From Chlamydia serpentis (GTDB lineage: Bacteria > Chlamydiota > Chlamydiia > Chlamydiales > Chlamydiaceae): a stretch of 64,000 nucleotides of DNA. The stretch is from assembly GCF_900239945.1 (NCBI RefSeq), contig NZ_LT993738.1, forward strand, positions 1,054,001 to 1,118,000. The letters run 5' to 3'. The notes below the pieces were generated by a model. The model was not told the origin of the DNA and searched no databases. It saw only the letters and a list, made by a program, of their open reading frames with translations. The translations under genes and the position numbers were made by a program. This document shows, in pieces, positions 27,541 to 36,644 of this stretch (its first letter is position 1; the number at the start of each line of letters is the position of its first letter).

Positions 27541-28404
27541 CTATGTCCCTGCAAACAGCTTCTCTAGAAAAAGATCTATGTCAAATTCTTCAAGATCTTT
27601 AAGAGACTCTCCATAACCGATAAATTTTGTAGGGATTTGTAGTTGCCTAGCTATCTGAAAAAGAGTCCCACCTTTGGCTGAACCATCTACTTTTGTGAAA
27701 ATAAGTCCTGATAAAGGAATAACATCGTGAAATATCCGAACTTGTTCTACAGCGTTATTTCCTAAGGTAGAGTCAACAGTCATAAGAACTTCGTGTGGGG
27801 CTCCTTCTAACGCTTTTCCACAAACCAAGGCTATTTTAGAGAGCTCTTTCATAAGATTGCTGTGTACGTGGAGTCTTCCTGATGTATCAATAATGACTCT
27901 CGAGTACCCGCGGGCTATCGCTGCCTGGATACCATCAAAAGCGATAGCAGCGGCGTCTCCACCAGGTTTCCCAGATACAAAACCGCAGCCCAGCTCCTTG
28001 GCCCACAACCGTGCTTGGTCCATGCCACCAGCTCGGAATGTATCTGTGGCTACGAGCATCACGTTGTGAGATCGTTCTTTGTAATAGTGAGCAAGCTTGG
28101 CTGTTGTTGTGGTTTTCCCCGAGCCGTTGGTCCCAAGAATTAAAGAAACCAATGGGCGTGTAGTAGAAACTTCAGAATTTTGATAGGGAAGCCCCTCAAG
28201 AGATTCATAGAGTAGAGAGGTAATCAGCTCTTTAATAGAAGATTCATCAGCTTTTTTAGTTCGATAAAGCCGAGCACATAACTCTTTAGTCAGCTCGGTT
28301 CCGAAATCTGCTTCATAAAACAAGCTTTCAGCGTATTCTATAAGATTTATATCGGCATTTGTTCTAAATAAAGATTGAAGCTTGTTACTAAAGAATTTGA
28401 ACAT
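27541..28404 (-). CDS. ftsY: Signal recognition particle receptor FtsY
   Basis: FtsY is the GTPase that docks SRP-ribosome complexes at the inner membrane. The NG domain is complete: SLILGTNGSGKTTTTAKLA (G1), DTFRAGGMDQ, the DTSGRLHVH switch, TKVDGSAKGG and the closing FIGYGESLKDLEEFD. I place the start at the ATG at 28404 (MFKFFSNKLQSLF), giving 287 residues. The longer frame starts with TTG at 28464, lacks a ribosome-binding site and would leave only 10 bases before the divergent sucC. Neither start has an ideal Shine-Dalgarno. The acidic A domain of E. coli FtsY is absent, so it is a short-type receptor. Confidence 0.92.
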   Translation of the reverse strand: MFKFFSNKLQSLFRTNADINLIEYAESLFYEADFGTELTKELCARLYRTKKADESSIKELITSLLYESLEGLPYQNSEVSTTRPLVSLILGTNGSGKTTTTAKLAHYYKERSHNVMLVATDTFRAGGMDQARLWAKELGCGFVSGKPGGDAAAIAFDGIQAAIARGYSRVIIDTSGRLHVHSNLMKELSKIALVCGKALEGAPHEVLMTVDSTLGNNAVEQVRIFHDVIPLSGLIFTKVDGSAKGGTLFQIARQLQIPTKFIGYGESLKDLEEFDIDLFLEKLFAGT

Positions 28405-28474
28405 CCCTAATAGCAAAGTTAGTTGAAGTAAAAGAAATGATACAAGATAAGAAGGAAAACGCAAAGAGTTATTT

Positions 28475-29635
28475 ATGTATCTTCATGAGTACCAAGCTAA
28501 AGACCTCTTAGCCTCCTATGATGTGCTTATTCCTCCATACTGGGTAGTATCTTCACAGGAAGAAGGGGAACAGCTCATTATTAAATCAGGGTTAGATTCT
28601 GCTGTAGTTAAAGTACAAGTCCACTCTGGAGGAAGAGGAAAAAATGGTGGAGTTATTGTAGCAAAATCTCGAGAGGAAATTTTACAAGCTATATCCAAAT
28701 TATTGGGGATGCATTTTACTAGTAATCAGACTGCGGAAGGATTTCTTCCCGTGGAGAAGGTTTTGATATCCCCACTTGTTGATATACAAGCAGAATATTA
28801 TATAGCGGTGATTATGGATCGGAAGCTTCGCTGCCCAGCTCTCATGCTTTCCAAAGCAGGAGGCATGGATATCGAAGAAGTTACTGAATCCCATCCAGAA
28901 CAGTTACAGATTCTTTCGCTCTCCTCTTATGGACATATTTATAATTACCAACTCCGCCAAGCTGCCAAGTTCATGGGTTGGAAGGAAGAAGTTATGCAGC
29001 AGGGTATTCAGTTAATTAAGAAGCTTACTAAGTGCTTTTATGAAAATGATGCATCTCTATTAGAGATTAACCCCTTGATTTTGACTCCAGGTGGTAAGCT
29101 TCTTGTTTTAGATGCTAAAATCACCATAGATGACAATGCTTTATATCGTCATCCTGAATTAGAAGTGCTTTATGATCCTTCTCAAGAGAATGTTCGTGAT
29201 GTTCTGGCCAAGCAAATTGGACTGTCTTACATTGCTTTGAAGGGAAACATTGGCTGCATCGTCAATGGTGCAGGACTTGCTATGAGTACTTTGGATATTT
29301 TGAAGTTACATGGTGGGAATGCAGCAAATTTCCTAGATGTAGGAGGAGGGGCTTCTCAAAAACAAGTCCAAGAAGCGGTATCGTTAGTCCTATCCGATGA
29401 GAGTGTGCAAGTGCTTTTCATCAATATTTTTGGAGGAATTATGGATTGTTCTGTAGTTGCTTCTGGGCTTGTTGCAGTTATGGGAACAAGAGATAAAGAG
29501 ATCCCTACGGTGATTCGTATCGAAGGGACAAATGTAGAATTAGGAAAAGAAATTGTTCAGCAATCTGGAGTTCCTTGTCAATTTGTCTCTTCGATGGAAG
29601 AAGGTGCTAGGCTTGCTGTAGCTTTGAGTATGTAG
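28475..29635 (+). CDS. sucC: Succinyl-CoA synthetase beta subunit
   Basis: SucC is the nucleotide-binding, ATP-grasp half of the enzyme that makes ATP or GTP from succinyl-CoA. The 386-residue product begins [17 protein letters not shown]. It carries [16 protein letters not shown], the ATP-grasp metal segment [21 protein letters not shown], the CoA-side LDVGGGAS and the [10 protein letters not shown] stretch. All match the beta subunit. sucD follows 13 bases later. The chlamydial TCA cycle is partial, and this enzyme works in its oxoglutarate-to-malate arm. Confidence 0.96.
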   Translation: MYLHEYQAKDLLASYDVLIPPYWVVSSQEEGEQLIIKSGLDSAVVKVQVHSGGRGKNGGVIVAKSREEILQAISKLLGMHFTSNQTAEGFLPVEKVLISPLVDIQAEYYIAVIMDRKLRCPALMLSKAGGMDIEEVTESHPEQLQILSLSSYGHIYNYQLRQAAKFMGWKEEVMQQGIQLIKKLTKCFYENDASLLEINPLILTPGGKLLVLDAKITIDDNALYRHPELEVLYDPSQENVRDVLAKQIGLSYIALKGNIGCIVNGAGLAMSTLDILKLHGGNAANFLDVGGGASQKQVQEAVSLVLSDESVQVLFINIFGGIMDCSVVASGLVAVMGTRDKEIPTVIRIEGTNVELGKEIVQQSGVPCQFVSSMEEGARLAVALSM

Positions 29636-29648
29636 ATTTAGGATTTAT

Positions 29649-30530
29649 ATGTTTCATTCATTAAGTAGAAGTACTCCCATTATTACACAAGGAATTACAG
29701 GAAAATCCGGTTCATTTCATACTGAGCAGTGCGTGGCCTATGGTTCTAACTTTGTAGGTGGCGTTACTCCAGGGAAGGGAGGAACCTTATGGTTAGACCT
29801 TCCAGTTTATGATTCTGTACTTGAGGCAAAGGACGCTACAGGTTGTCGTGCTACAATGATTTTTGTCCCCCCTCCTTATGCTGCTGAAGCAATCCTTGAA
29901 GCTGAAGACGCTGGTATCGAACTCATTGTCTGTATTACTGAAGGTATTCCTACACGAGATATGCTCGAAGTAGCTAGAGTTATGAAAAATAGTTCCTCAA
30001 AACTTATTGGACCTAATTGTCCAGGAATTATTAAACCAGGGGAATGTAAAATTGGTATTATGCCAGGATATATCCATATGCCTGGCAATGTTGGAGTTGT
30101 TTCTAGATCAGGAACTTTGACATACGAAGCTGTTTGGCAGCTTACTCAAATCAAAATCGGCCAGAGTATTTGTGTAGGTATTGGCGGTGATCCACTAAAT
30201 GGAATGTCGTTTATCAACGTCTTCGAAGAATTAGAACAAGACCCTTACACAGAATTGATTTTGATGATAGGGGAAATTGGTGGTAGTGCTGAAGAAGAAG
30301 TGGCAGCTTGGATTCAATCCCAATGTACAAAGCCTGTTGTTGCCTTTATTGCAGGTGTCACAGCTCCCCAAGGGAAACGCATGGGTCATGCTGGGGCTAT
30401 TATTTCTGGAGGTTCCGGAGATGCTAGAAGTAAAATGCAGGTTTTACGTGAATGTGGTGTGACCGTTATTGATTCTCCCGCACATATTGGAAAAACTGTA
30501 GACGCTATATTGCGAACGCAGGAACTCTGA
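29649..30530 (+). CDS. sucD: Succinyl-CoA synthetase alpha subunit
   Basis: SucD binds CoA and carries the phosphohistidine intermediate. The 293-residue product shows [20 protein letters not shown] at the start, the CoA-binding [21 protein letters not shown], the [16 protein letters not shown] loop and the active-site H247 in [16 protein letters not shown]. It pairs with sucC. In C. trachomatis the next gene is htrA; here 4.6 kb of lineage-specific paralogues separates them. The 240-bp gap that follows has a small hairpin (cactaaaa/ttttagt near 30543-30564) without a T run. Confidence 0.96.
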   Translation: MFHSLSRSTPIITQGITGKSGSFHTEQCVAYGSNFVGGVTPGKGGTLWLDLPVYDSVLEAKDATGCRATMIFVPPPYAAEAILEAEDAGIELIVCITEGIPTRDMLEVARVMKNSSSKLIGPNCPGIIKPGECKIGIMPGYIHMPGNVGVVSRSGTLTYEAVWQLTQIKIGQSICVGIGGDPLNGMSFINVFEELEQDPYTELILMIGEIGGSAEEEVAAWIQSQCTKPVVAFIAGVTAPQGKRMGHAGAIISGGSGDARSKMQVLRECGVTVIDSPAHIGKTVDAILRTQEL

Positions 30531-30770
30531 TTCTTGATATTGCACTAAAATAATTTGTTTTAGTAGGAAAGATTTCAGTTTTTACACTAACCTTTTCTTA
30601 ATTTTAACAGTATCTTTGAAATTTGCTTCAACCTTATTATTAAGAATTTATCTCTATGTGTTTCTTATTGAGTTTTTTAAGAAAGAGATAACAAAGATGA
30701 ACTAAAAATCTAGATAATTAACTATAATCTCTTTGTCATCCTCGCGCTAAAAATTAATAAGGTATTTTAT

Positions 30771-31652
30771 ATGAAAATCTATGCATTTTTTTCTGAAGTG
30801 TCTTCTGGGATTCAGAATCGGTTGATGGCAGAATTAGACTCTTGGTTTTCGTTGGGTGGGAAGCGTTTAAAAGTTAACAGTTTAGACCGATTTAATAAGG
30901 ATCAGCGAATAAAAGAAAATGCTGCAATAGCTGCCTGTAAAAGAATCCTTATCATTATGTTAGCCTTTATCTTAATCCCATTTATCTTGGTGGCCTGTAT
31001 ATTTCATTATCTAATGCATACACACTTTAGGTGTGTAAAGGTCCCCAGCAAACTTTCTAAAACTCCTGTCTATAAATGTCATCAAGCTAAGATAGAGGAA
31101 ATTTTAGATCTCCTAAATTTACAAACAGTGAAATGGCCCTCAAAATGTCTTCATAAACAAATGGTCTTTGCAAATGAAGGAGAAGAAAAAGTAATTCAAG
31201 AAATGCGATTATCAGAGACTGAAGAAGAGATTAGTCTTAACGGAAAACAGAAATTAGTACGTTTACTTCTGATGCATTTTTTTAATCCTCCACAAAGATC
31301 CCGTATACTATCTTCTGATGGTCATGGAGTTTCTTTCCCTGTATTTCATAGGGTGAAGACAGAAAATGAATTTGTTGAAGGTGAATCGGAAATACGATCC
31401 ATAGAAGAGATGTGGGCGCTTTTAGATAAGGGAAGTAACAGGACTATATGGTTTTCTGTGTTTTTTGAAGTGTCCTCAACAGAAGCAGGTGTTTTAAAAG
31501 AAGGATATGTAGGTCAGATTTTGAAGAGACTGAATGCTGTGTTAAGAGCTTCTTTAGGTCAAACAATCACTCTAGTTCCAGACTTAACCATGCTTTGTTT
31601 TTCTATGTATTTCCCTGGCTCTTTATACTGGGAAGATATTCAAACTACATAA
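30771..31652 (+). CDS. Paralogous one-TM protein, Chlamydia-specific family, copy 1
   Basis: The 293-residue product is of unknown function. Residues 1-38 share the family head with the two genes downstream: an N-terminal Tyr/Phe strand, then NRLMAELDSWFSLGGKRLKV. A membrane segment follows at about 58-82 (LIIMLAFILIPFILVA). After that this copy diverges most and includes GESEIRSIEEMWALLDKGS, which a pseudogene at 33092 repeats almost exactly. I recall this head from the family labelled DUF648 in C. pneumoniae relatives, but cannot confirm it. The single membrane helix with a soluble C-terminal domain would suit a secreted membrane-anchored protein. A TATAAT at 30723-30728 may be its -10 box. 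Confidence 0.8.
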   Translation: MKIYAFFSEVSSGIQNRLMAELDSWFSLGGKRLKVNSLDRFNKDQRIKENAAIAACKRILIIMLAFILIPFILVACIFHYLMHTHFRCVKVPSKLSKTPVYKCHQAKIEEILDLLNLQTVKWPSKCLHKQMVFANEGEEKVIQEMRLSETEEEISLNGKQKLVRLLLMHFFNPPQRSRILSSDGHGVSFPVFHRVKTENEFVEGESEIRSIEEMWALLDKGSNRTIWFSVFFEVSSTEAGVLKEGYVGQILKRLNAVLRASLGQTITLVPDLTMLCFSMYFPGSLYWEDIQTT

Positions 31653-31944
31653 AGGTATTTTTTAATTTTAGTTTTCTGCTTCTATCTTCTTTCTACTGGT
31701 ATAAGAGCTCGCAATAAGTTTTGTGGATTTCAGTGCTCTTTTTACTAAAGAGAGGACTAAAAAGATTTTATTCTCTCATTTTACCTCAACCATTTTAGTA
31801 GCTTTGGTAATTGATTATTTATTAAGTGACTACTGAATTCATAGATAACATTCTTATATTAAGATGCTAACACTTGCTTATATGTATGAAAATGTTATAT
31901 TGTTCCTTGAGCTATCTACAGATAGAGTTAAGAAAAGTTCTCTA

Positions 31945-32928
31945 ATGTTAATTTATAGCTTTGACTCCTCAGTACCCCTTACATTTTTACAATGCCTCAT
32001 GGCAAAACTAGATAACTGGTTTTTTTTTGGAGGGCATCGTTTAAAAATTATTCGAGTTGAGGATAGTAAGTTGGCTTATATTAGAGAAAACATTGCTATC
32101 TCACTGATAGAAAAGATCTTAAAAATCCTGACCTTTTTACTAGTTCCTATTGTTCTTATAGCCTTGATAATTCGTTATTTCTTACATGCTAAGTTTGTCA
32201 ATAAGTTAAAATTGTTCAGCGATGTACCACGAAGTGATGTAAGCCGCGCGCGTATAAGTACAAAATGTACACGGATCGGCACTATAGCATCCTATGACTT
32301 CATGTTCTCTGGTCTGTCAGCTGTAATTTTCTCCGATAATGAGATTCCAAAAACTTGTCGTTTGGAAAACTATGTAAAAGATGGCCAATTTTTTGAGGGA
32401 AATACAGGTAAAAAGAAATATCTTAGTAATATGCTGACCCATGTGATTAGTTGCCTTAAGTCAGTAGATCAGGACAAGTCTTTGAAAAAAATCGTTAGTA
32501 AATCTGGAGAATTTGGTGCATTACCATCTTCAAGTTCAAGCCAGTGGAAGCGTTTTAGCAGTGTTAGTTCAGATGTCCAAGCAATCATGAACACCATAGG
32601 TCAGCAGCCAGTTTGGTTAAGAGAGCACCCACCTACAGTCCTTGGAGAGTTCTTAAAAGTTTACTGGCAAAGGTATCTTGCGTTTATAAATACTGAAGAT
32701 TTTAAAAATAATTTAATAAATCAAGTGATTGAAGAAAGTCTTAATTTTTGTCCAAATGCTATTAAAAATATACAGCTGTTAGATGAAGTTGATCTGGAAT
32801 GCAGGAATCACCTCGTAGAAGCATTATTCAATAGACCAGGTAATAAGTTTACTTGGAAAGATTTTACATTCTCTGTTCATGGGAAACAAGCTAGATTTAT
32901 GTTCCGCATCCCCACGAAGAATAAATAA
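31945..32928 (+). CDS. Paralogous one-TM protein, Chlamydia-specific family, copy 2
   Basis: The frame is open from 31864, but I start at the ATG at 31945 because the product MLIYSFDSSVPLTF then aligns with copy 3 (MLSYTFDSSVSPTF) from the first residue; the extra 27 residues have no counterpart. That gives 327 residues. The layout is: head with LDNWFFFGGHRLKII (about 22-36), a membrane segment at 58-80, a middle block YVKDGQFFEGNTGKKKYLSN, and a C-terminal block with CPNAIKNIQLLDE, CRNHLVEALFNR and FTWKDFTFSVHG. The C-terminal block recurs in copy 3 and in the decayed copies. Function unknown. The frame is intact, with no internal stops. Confidence 0.8.
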   Translation: MLIYSFDSSVPLTFLQCLMAKLDNWFFFGGHRLKIIRVEDSKLAYIRENIAISLIEKILKILTFLLVPIVLIALIIRYFLHAKFVNKLKLFSDVPRSDVSRARISTKCTRIGTIASYDFMFSGLSAVIFSDNEIPKTCRLENYVKDGQFFEGNTGKKKYLSNMLTHVISCLKSVDQDKSLKKIVSKSGEFGALPSSSSSQWKRFSSVSSDVQAIMNTIGQQPVWLREHPPTVLGEFLKVYWQRYLAFINTEDFKNNLINQVIEESLNFCPNAIKNIQLLDEVDLECRNHLVEALFNRPGNKFTWKDFTFSVHGKQARFMFRIPTKNK

Positions 32929-33079
32929 TTCCTTGTTCATTTTTTCAATGAAAATAGATTTTCTGATTTCCTTAGGCTAAGTAGGTCGGGGTTTTTAACG
33001 TTTCAGAATCGTTCTGGATATATCTTTTTTATTTGGATCTCATAAATCAGATCTTAGGTTTTTTATTCGGGCCTTACTT

Positions 33080-33417
33080 GAGAGTTATGAAGGTGAATCG
33101 ACAATACGATCCATAGAAGAGATCTGGGTGCCTTTATTAAGAAGATACCAAAGACTGCTTGTAAGAAGCATCTTAGTCTCATACGTTCTGAAAGCGTTGT
33201 TGAATCTATACTAATTGAAAAAAATAGTGAGTTCCATTGTCCCAATATTATCCACTCAGAAATGTTTGATATAATAGATTGAGCACGTGAACAACATCTT
33301 ATAAAAGCAGTATTAAACGAAGCAAATCGCCGAATTCATTTGAAAAATTCCGCCTTTTTGATCGATGTGAAGGAAGGAATTGCATTTTATATGATCTTTC
33401 CAACCAAAAGGTTCTAA
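33080..33417 (+). pseudogene. Decayed copy of the one-TM paralogue family
   Basis: The stretch 33092-33136 matches 31380-31424 of copy 1 with five differences in 45 bases (GESTIRSIEEIW against GESEIRSIEEMW). A frameshift follows. A second frame then runs to TAA at 33415-33417 and carries the family's C-terminal block: FHCPNIIHSEMFD, an in-frame TGA, then REQHLIKAVLNEANRR, matching CPN...CRNHLVEALFNRPG of copy 2. No head or membrane segment is present upstream, so the 5' half is lost. With one frameshift, one internal stop and a missing half, it is a pseudogene. It looks like a hybrid of copy 1-like and copy 2-like sequence. Confidence 0.75.
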
Positions 33418-33532
33418 TAACTCAAGTAGTCTCGCATATTTTTAACGAAAGTAAATTGTTAAGAATATTGTTCTAAATTTTATTGGTGAATACTTTTATA
33501 ATCTTTTGAGCAAAAATTAAAAAATTATTGAG

Positions 33533-34528
33533 ATGTTAAGCTATACCTTTGATTCCTCAGTATCACCTACTTTTCAACACCGCTTTATGGCGGGAATAGA
33601 TAACTGGTTTTTTTTAGGAGGAAATCGTGTAAAAATTATTCGTCTCAGGGACTCTAATTTTGGTTATGCAGTTCAGGAAAATGTTTCTTTATCAATTATA
33701 AAAAAAATTTTAAAAATACTTTCCTATATACTCATTCCTATTGTTATCGTAGCCCTATTAATTCGGTATTTTTTACACTCTAGGTTTACATACTCTTTAG
33801 AACATGTTGTTGATAAGTCAGCACCAAGATTTTTTGCAAATCTACAAAGAAGGAGTATATGCAACGGACTAAAATACGCACAGAACCCATTATATTTTGT
33901 CTCATTTTCTGCGGATGTTCTACGATCCTTGCTTCCTCCTGTAACAGAAATCCCTGAAGCTAATCGTTTAAAAAACTATATAAGAGATGGTCAGTTTATA
34001 GAAGGAGCAGAAGGAATAAGGAAATATCTTAGCAATATGCTCAACTATGTTATTGGGTGTCTAGGTTCGATAGATCGATCTCAGTGGACTCAGTTAATGA
34101 AAGAAACTAAGATTCAGGCTTATTTTGACCTGCGATCTTTTTCCTTCTTTCGCTTTGTTAGTCCAACACTGGAAAGGATTGTCGAGCCCATCTTCAAACA
34201 AGAGTCGGAAATAGACTCATCCCTATCTATTCAGGGATCGCGTTGCTTTATTATCCAGTGCTTAAAGGTTTACTGTGAACGAAGATATTCGGAAGTTGTA
34301 AATTCTAAAGATCTTAGAGAATTAATAGTAAGTGAAACAGGCAAGGAATTTTTCTGTCCAATTACCGAAAGAAACCTATATGATCAAGTAGATCAACAAT
34401 GTCAAAGACATCTACTAGAAAGAATATTACACAGATCCCATGATCAGTTATGCTGGAATGATTTCACATTCTCCATTATTGGCGATTCAATGGCCATGTG
34501 GATAGTTGAACCGATATTTCGTGGATAG
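33533..34528 (+). CDS. Paralogous one-TM protein, Chlamydia-specific family, copy 3
   Basis: The 331-residue product follows the copy 2 layout: MLSYTFDSSVSPTF, GIDNWFFLGGNRVKII, a membrane segment at about 59-81 (SYILIPIVIVALLIRYF), then YIRDGQFIEGAEGIRKYLSN and the C-terminal block FFCPITERNLYDQVD, CQRHLLERILHRS and CWNDFTFS. It clearly shares recent ancestry with copy 2. A TATAAT at 33497-33502 lies 31 bases before the ATG. A 23-bp tandem duplication spans the end of the gene and sets the stop codon; a single copy of the repeat would extend the protein. Function unknown. Confidence 0.8.
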   Translation: MLSYTFDSSVSPTFQHRFMAGIDNWFFLGGNRVKIIRLRDSNFGYAVQENVSLSIIKKILKILSYILIPIVIVALLIRYFLHSRFTYSLEHVVDKSAPRFFANLQRRSICNGLKYAQNPLYFVSFSADVLRSLLPPVTEIPEANRLKNYIRDGQFIEGAEGIRKYLSNMLNYVIGCLGSIDRSQWTQLMKETKIQAYFDLRSFSFFRFVSPTLERIVEPIFKQESEIDSSLSIQGSRCFIIQCLKVYCERRYSEVVNSKDLRELIVSETGKEFFCPITERNLYDQVDQQCQRHLLERILHRSHDQLCWNDFTFSIIGDSMAMWIVEPIFRG

Positions 34529-34543
34529 TTGAACTGATACTTC
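34498..34543. repeat. 23-bp tandem duplication across the stop codon of copy 3
   Basis: Unit 1 (34498-34520, gtggatagttgaaccg then atatttc) is followed directly by unit 2 (34521-34543) with two changes. The gene's TAG stop (34526-34528) lies inside unit 2. Because 23 is not a multiple of three, the duplication shifts the frame onto that stop. With one unit the frame would read through as IVELILRPAKKRLG. Confidence 0.85.
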
Positions 34544-34639
34544 GTCCAGCAAAAAAAAGATTAGGATTCAAAGTACTTTTGAAATCTAGAAATTTTACTT
34601 ATACTTTTATCGAAACTACATTTCATTGATAAGCAAAAA

Positions 34640-34786
34640 AAGCACAGAGCTCACTGTAGATATTACCAATCCAAAAACCTACAATCCTATTATCAAGTAC
34701 GCCTAGATTATTTGATAGAAGCAAAGCTTAATAGAGAAAAATGCGTCTACTTTTGAGGGGGGGGATTAGACATTCGAGTTTTCTAA
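34640..34786 (+). pseudogene. Decayed C-terminal fragment of the one-TM paralogue family
   Basis: In one frame the bases encode HCRYYQSKNLQSYYQV, then RLDYLIEAKLNREKCVYF, a TGA, and GGGLDIRVF before TAA. This lines up with the copy 2 block CPNAIKNIQ...CRNHLVEALFNR...FTFSVHG: shared are the cysteine, KN(I/L)Q, (H/Y)L(V/I)EA and NR at matching spacing. Only the end of the family is present and an in-frame stop interrupts it. A run of eight G follows the stop. I judge it a remnant, with moderate confidence because the match is short. Confidence 0.5.
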
Positions 34787-34798
34787 GGAGTCTGTTTA

Positions 34799-34903
34799 TA
34801 TGACTACCTTCTTAAGACGGTCTTCAAGAGATTGATACTGTTATTTCATAAGCAAATATGCTGGAGTGCATTTTATAAAAATAATTGGTTTTTAAGTAGT
34901 TAA
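34799..34903 (+). pseudogene. Possible second short remnant of the same family
   Basis: A frame without a start codon reads YDYLLKTVFKRLILLLFHK then QICWSAFYKNNWF before TAA. It resembles the copy 3 C-terminal segment LYDQVDQQCQRHLLERILHRSHDQLCWNDFTFS, mainly in the LYD start, a leucine/histidine pattern and the CW-x-x-F. It may be the end of yet another lost copy. The rest of the region, 34904-35054, is AT-rich and shows nothing I can name. Confidence 0.35.
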
Positions 34904-35054
34904 GCTCATGTAATTCGGAGGTTCTAAGAATTTTCTTCTTCGAAATTTTAATTTTAAAATGCCTCTATCTTCTTACTCTAAAGAAATAAAATCCCTTTGT
35001 AGTAATGTTTTCCTCACATATGATTTGTTTTTCATAATTACTAGAGGGCAGAGG

Positions 35055-35083
35055 TTGTGTTATCTAATGCGCAATGATATTCT
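35055..35083 (+). promoter_or_regulatory. Candidate housekeeping promoter for htrA
   Basis: TTGTGT (35055-35060), a 17-base spacer and TATTCT (35078-35083) match the sigma-70 class pattern well. Transcription would start near 35090, leaving a leader of about 29 bases with GAGGGA before the htrA ATG. Confidence 0.45.
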
Positions 35084-35118
35084 GCTTTATTGAAAGACAA
35101 CATTCTTGAGGGATAGAT

Positions 35119-36585
35119 ATGATAACTAAGCAATTGCGTTCATGGTTAGCTGTACTCATTGGTTTTGGCCTGGTAGCTCTTCCTTTTTCAGGTCAAGCTT
35201 TAGGGAAAAAAGAATCACGAGTTTCAGAGCTGCCTCAAGATGCTCTTCTTAAAGAAATCTCGGGAGGATTTTCTAAAGTAGCCACGAAAGCAACTCCTGC
35301 TGTTGTCTACATAGAAAGTTTTCCAAAGAGTAATCCTGTAACGCATCCTACTCCTGGACGTCGCGGTCCTTATGAGAATCCATTTGATTATTTTAATGAC
35401 GAATTTTTCAATCGTTTTTTTGGCTTGCCCTCACAAAGAGAAAAACCTCAAAGTAAAGAGGCTGTTCGTGGAACAGGATTTATCGTCTCTTCAGATGGTT
35501 ATATCGTCACCAATAACCATGTTGTAGAAGATACCGGGAAAATCCATGTGACTCTTCATGATGGACAAAAGTACCCAGCAACTGTTATTGGACTTGACCC
35601 TAAAACAGATCTTGCTGTTATTAAAATTAAAGCTCAGAACCTCCCTTTCTTATCGTTTGGTAATTCTGATCAATTAAAAGTCGGAGATTGGGCAATTGCG
35701 ATTGGAAATCCCTTTGGTCTTCAAGCTACTGTCACGGTCGGTGTGATCAGCGCGAAAGGGAGAAATCAACTACATATAGCGGATTTCGAAGACTTCATTC
35801 AGACAGACGCTGCCATTAATCCTGGAAACTCTGGAGGTCCTCTTCTTGATATTGATGGACAAGTGATTGGTGTTAACACTGCTATCGTTAGTGGTAGTGG
35901 TGGTTATATCGGCATAGGATTCGCAATTCCTAGTCTCATGGCTAATAGAATCATTGACCAGTTGATCCGTGATGGTCAAGTTACCCGGGGATTCTTAGGA
36001 GTAACTTTACAGCCTATAGATGCCGAACTTGCTAGTTGTTACAAACTCGAAAAAGTTTATGGGGCCTTGGTTACAGATGTTGTTAAAGGATCTCCAGCAG
36101 ATAAGGCGGGACTAAAACAAGAAGATGTTATTATTGCTTATAATGGAAAAGAAGTTGACTCGTTGAGTACTTTTCGTAATGCGATTTCTTTAATGAATCC
36201 TGAGACACGTATTGTTTTAAAAGTAGTCCGTGAAGGAAAAATTATTGAAATTCCAGTGACGGTTTCACAAGCTCCAAAAGAAGATGGAATGTCGGCTTTA
36301 CAGCGTGTGGGAATTCGTGTTCAAAACCTTACTCCTGAAAATGCTAAAAAACTTGGAATTTCTCCAGAAACCAAAGGTATTCTGATTATAAGTGTTGAAC
36401 CAGGATCTGTAGCGGCATCCTCAGGAATTGCTCCAGGGCAGCTTATTCTTGCTGTTAATAGGCAAAAGGTATCTTCGATCGAAGACTTGAATAGGACCTT
36501 AAAAGATACTAACAATGACAGCATTCTCCTTATGATTTCCCAAGGAGATGTCATTCGCTTTATTGCTTTGAAACCTGAGGAATAG
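35119..36585 (+). CDS. htrA: Periplasmic serine protease/chaperone HtrA (DegP family)
   Basis: HtrA refolds or degrades misfolded envelope proteins. The 488-residue precursor has a signal peptide (RSWLAVLIGFGLVALPFSGQALG). The S1C protease domain has the triad H134 in TNNHVVED, D164 in DPKTDLAVIK and S238 in INPGNSGGP. Two PDZ domains follow, from about residue 300 (GFLGVTLQPID, then GALVTDVVKGSPADKAGL) and about 395 (GVRIQN-like GIRVQNLTP, then SVEPGSVAASSGI). Everything needed for activity is present. It is a single-gene unit with its own promoter and a hairpin terminator. In chlamydiae HtrA is also required for replication. Confidence 0.97.
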   Translation: MITKQLRSWLAVLIGFGLVALPFSGQALGKKESRVSELPQDALLKEISGGFSKVATKATPAVVYIESFPKSNPVTHPTPGRRGPYENPFDYFNDEFFNRFFGLPSQREKPQSKEAVRGTGFIVSSDGYIVTNNHVVEDTGKIHVTLHDGQKYPATVIGLDPKTDLAVIKIKAQNLPFLSFGNSDQLKVGDWAIAIGNPFGLQATVTVGVISAKGRNQLHIADFEDFIQTDAAINPGNSGGPLLDIDGQVIGVNTAIVSGSGGYIGIGFAIPSLMANRIIDQLIRDGQVTRGFLGVTLQPIDAELASCYKLEKVYGALVTDVVKGSPADKAGLKQEDVIIAYNGKEVDSLSTFRNAISLMNPETRIVLKVVREGKIIEIPVTVSQAPKEDGMSALQRVGIRVQNLTPENAKKLGISPETKGILIISVEPGSVAASSGIAPGQLILAVNRQKVSSIEDLNRTLKDTNNDSILLMISQGDVIRFIALKPEE

Positions 36586-36644
36586 TAAATTTTTCTGAAG
36601 AAGAATCCCTCGATTTAATAGCAAGGAGTCGGACAAAATATAAG

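Noticed and set aside
28405-28464. TTG-started 20-residue extension of FtsY
   Set aside because: No ribosome-binding site, and it would leave only 10 bases for the divergent sucC promoter.
31864-31944. 27-residue N-terminal extension of paralogue copy 2
   Set aside because: The paralogues align from the internal ATG at 31945, and the extension has no counterpart.
34754-34764. G8 run upstream of htrA considered as a phase-variable switch
   Set aside because: It lies in a decayed fragment with several stops, so length change would not restore a gene.
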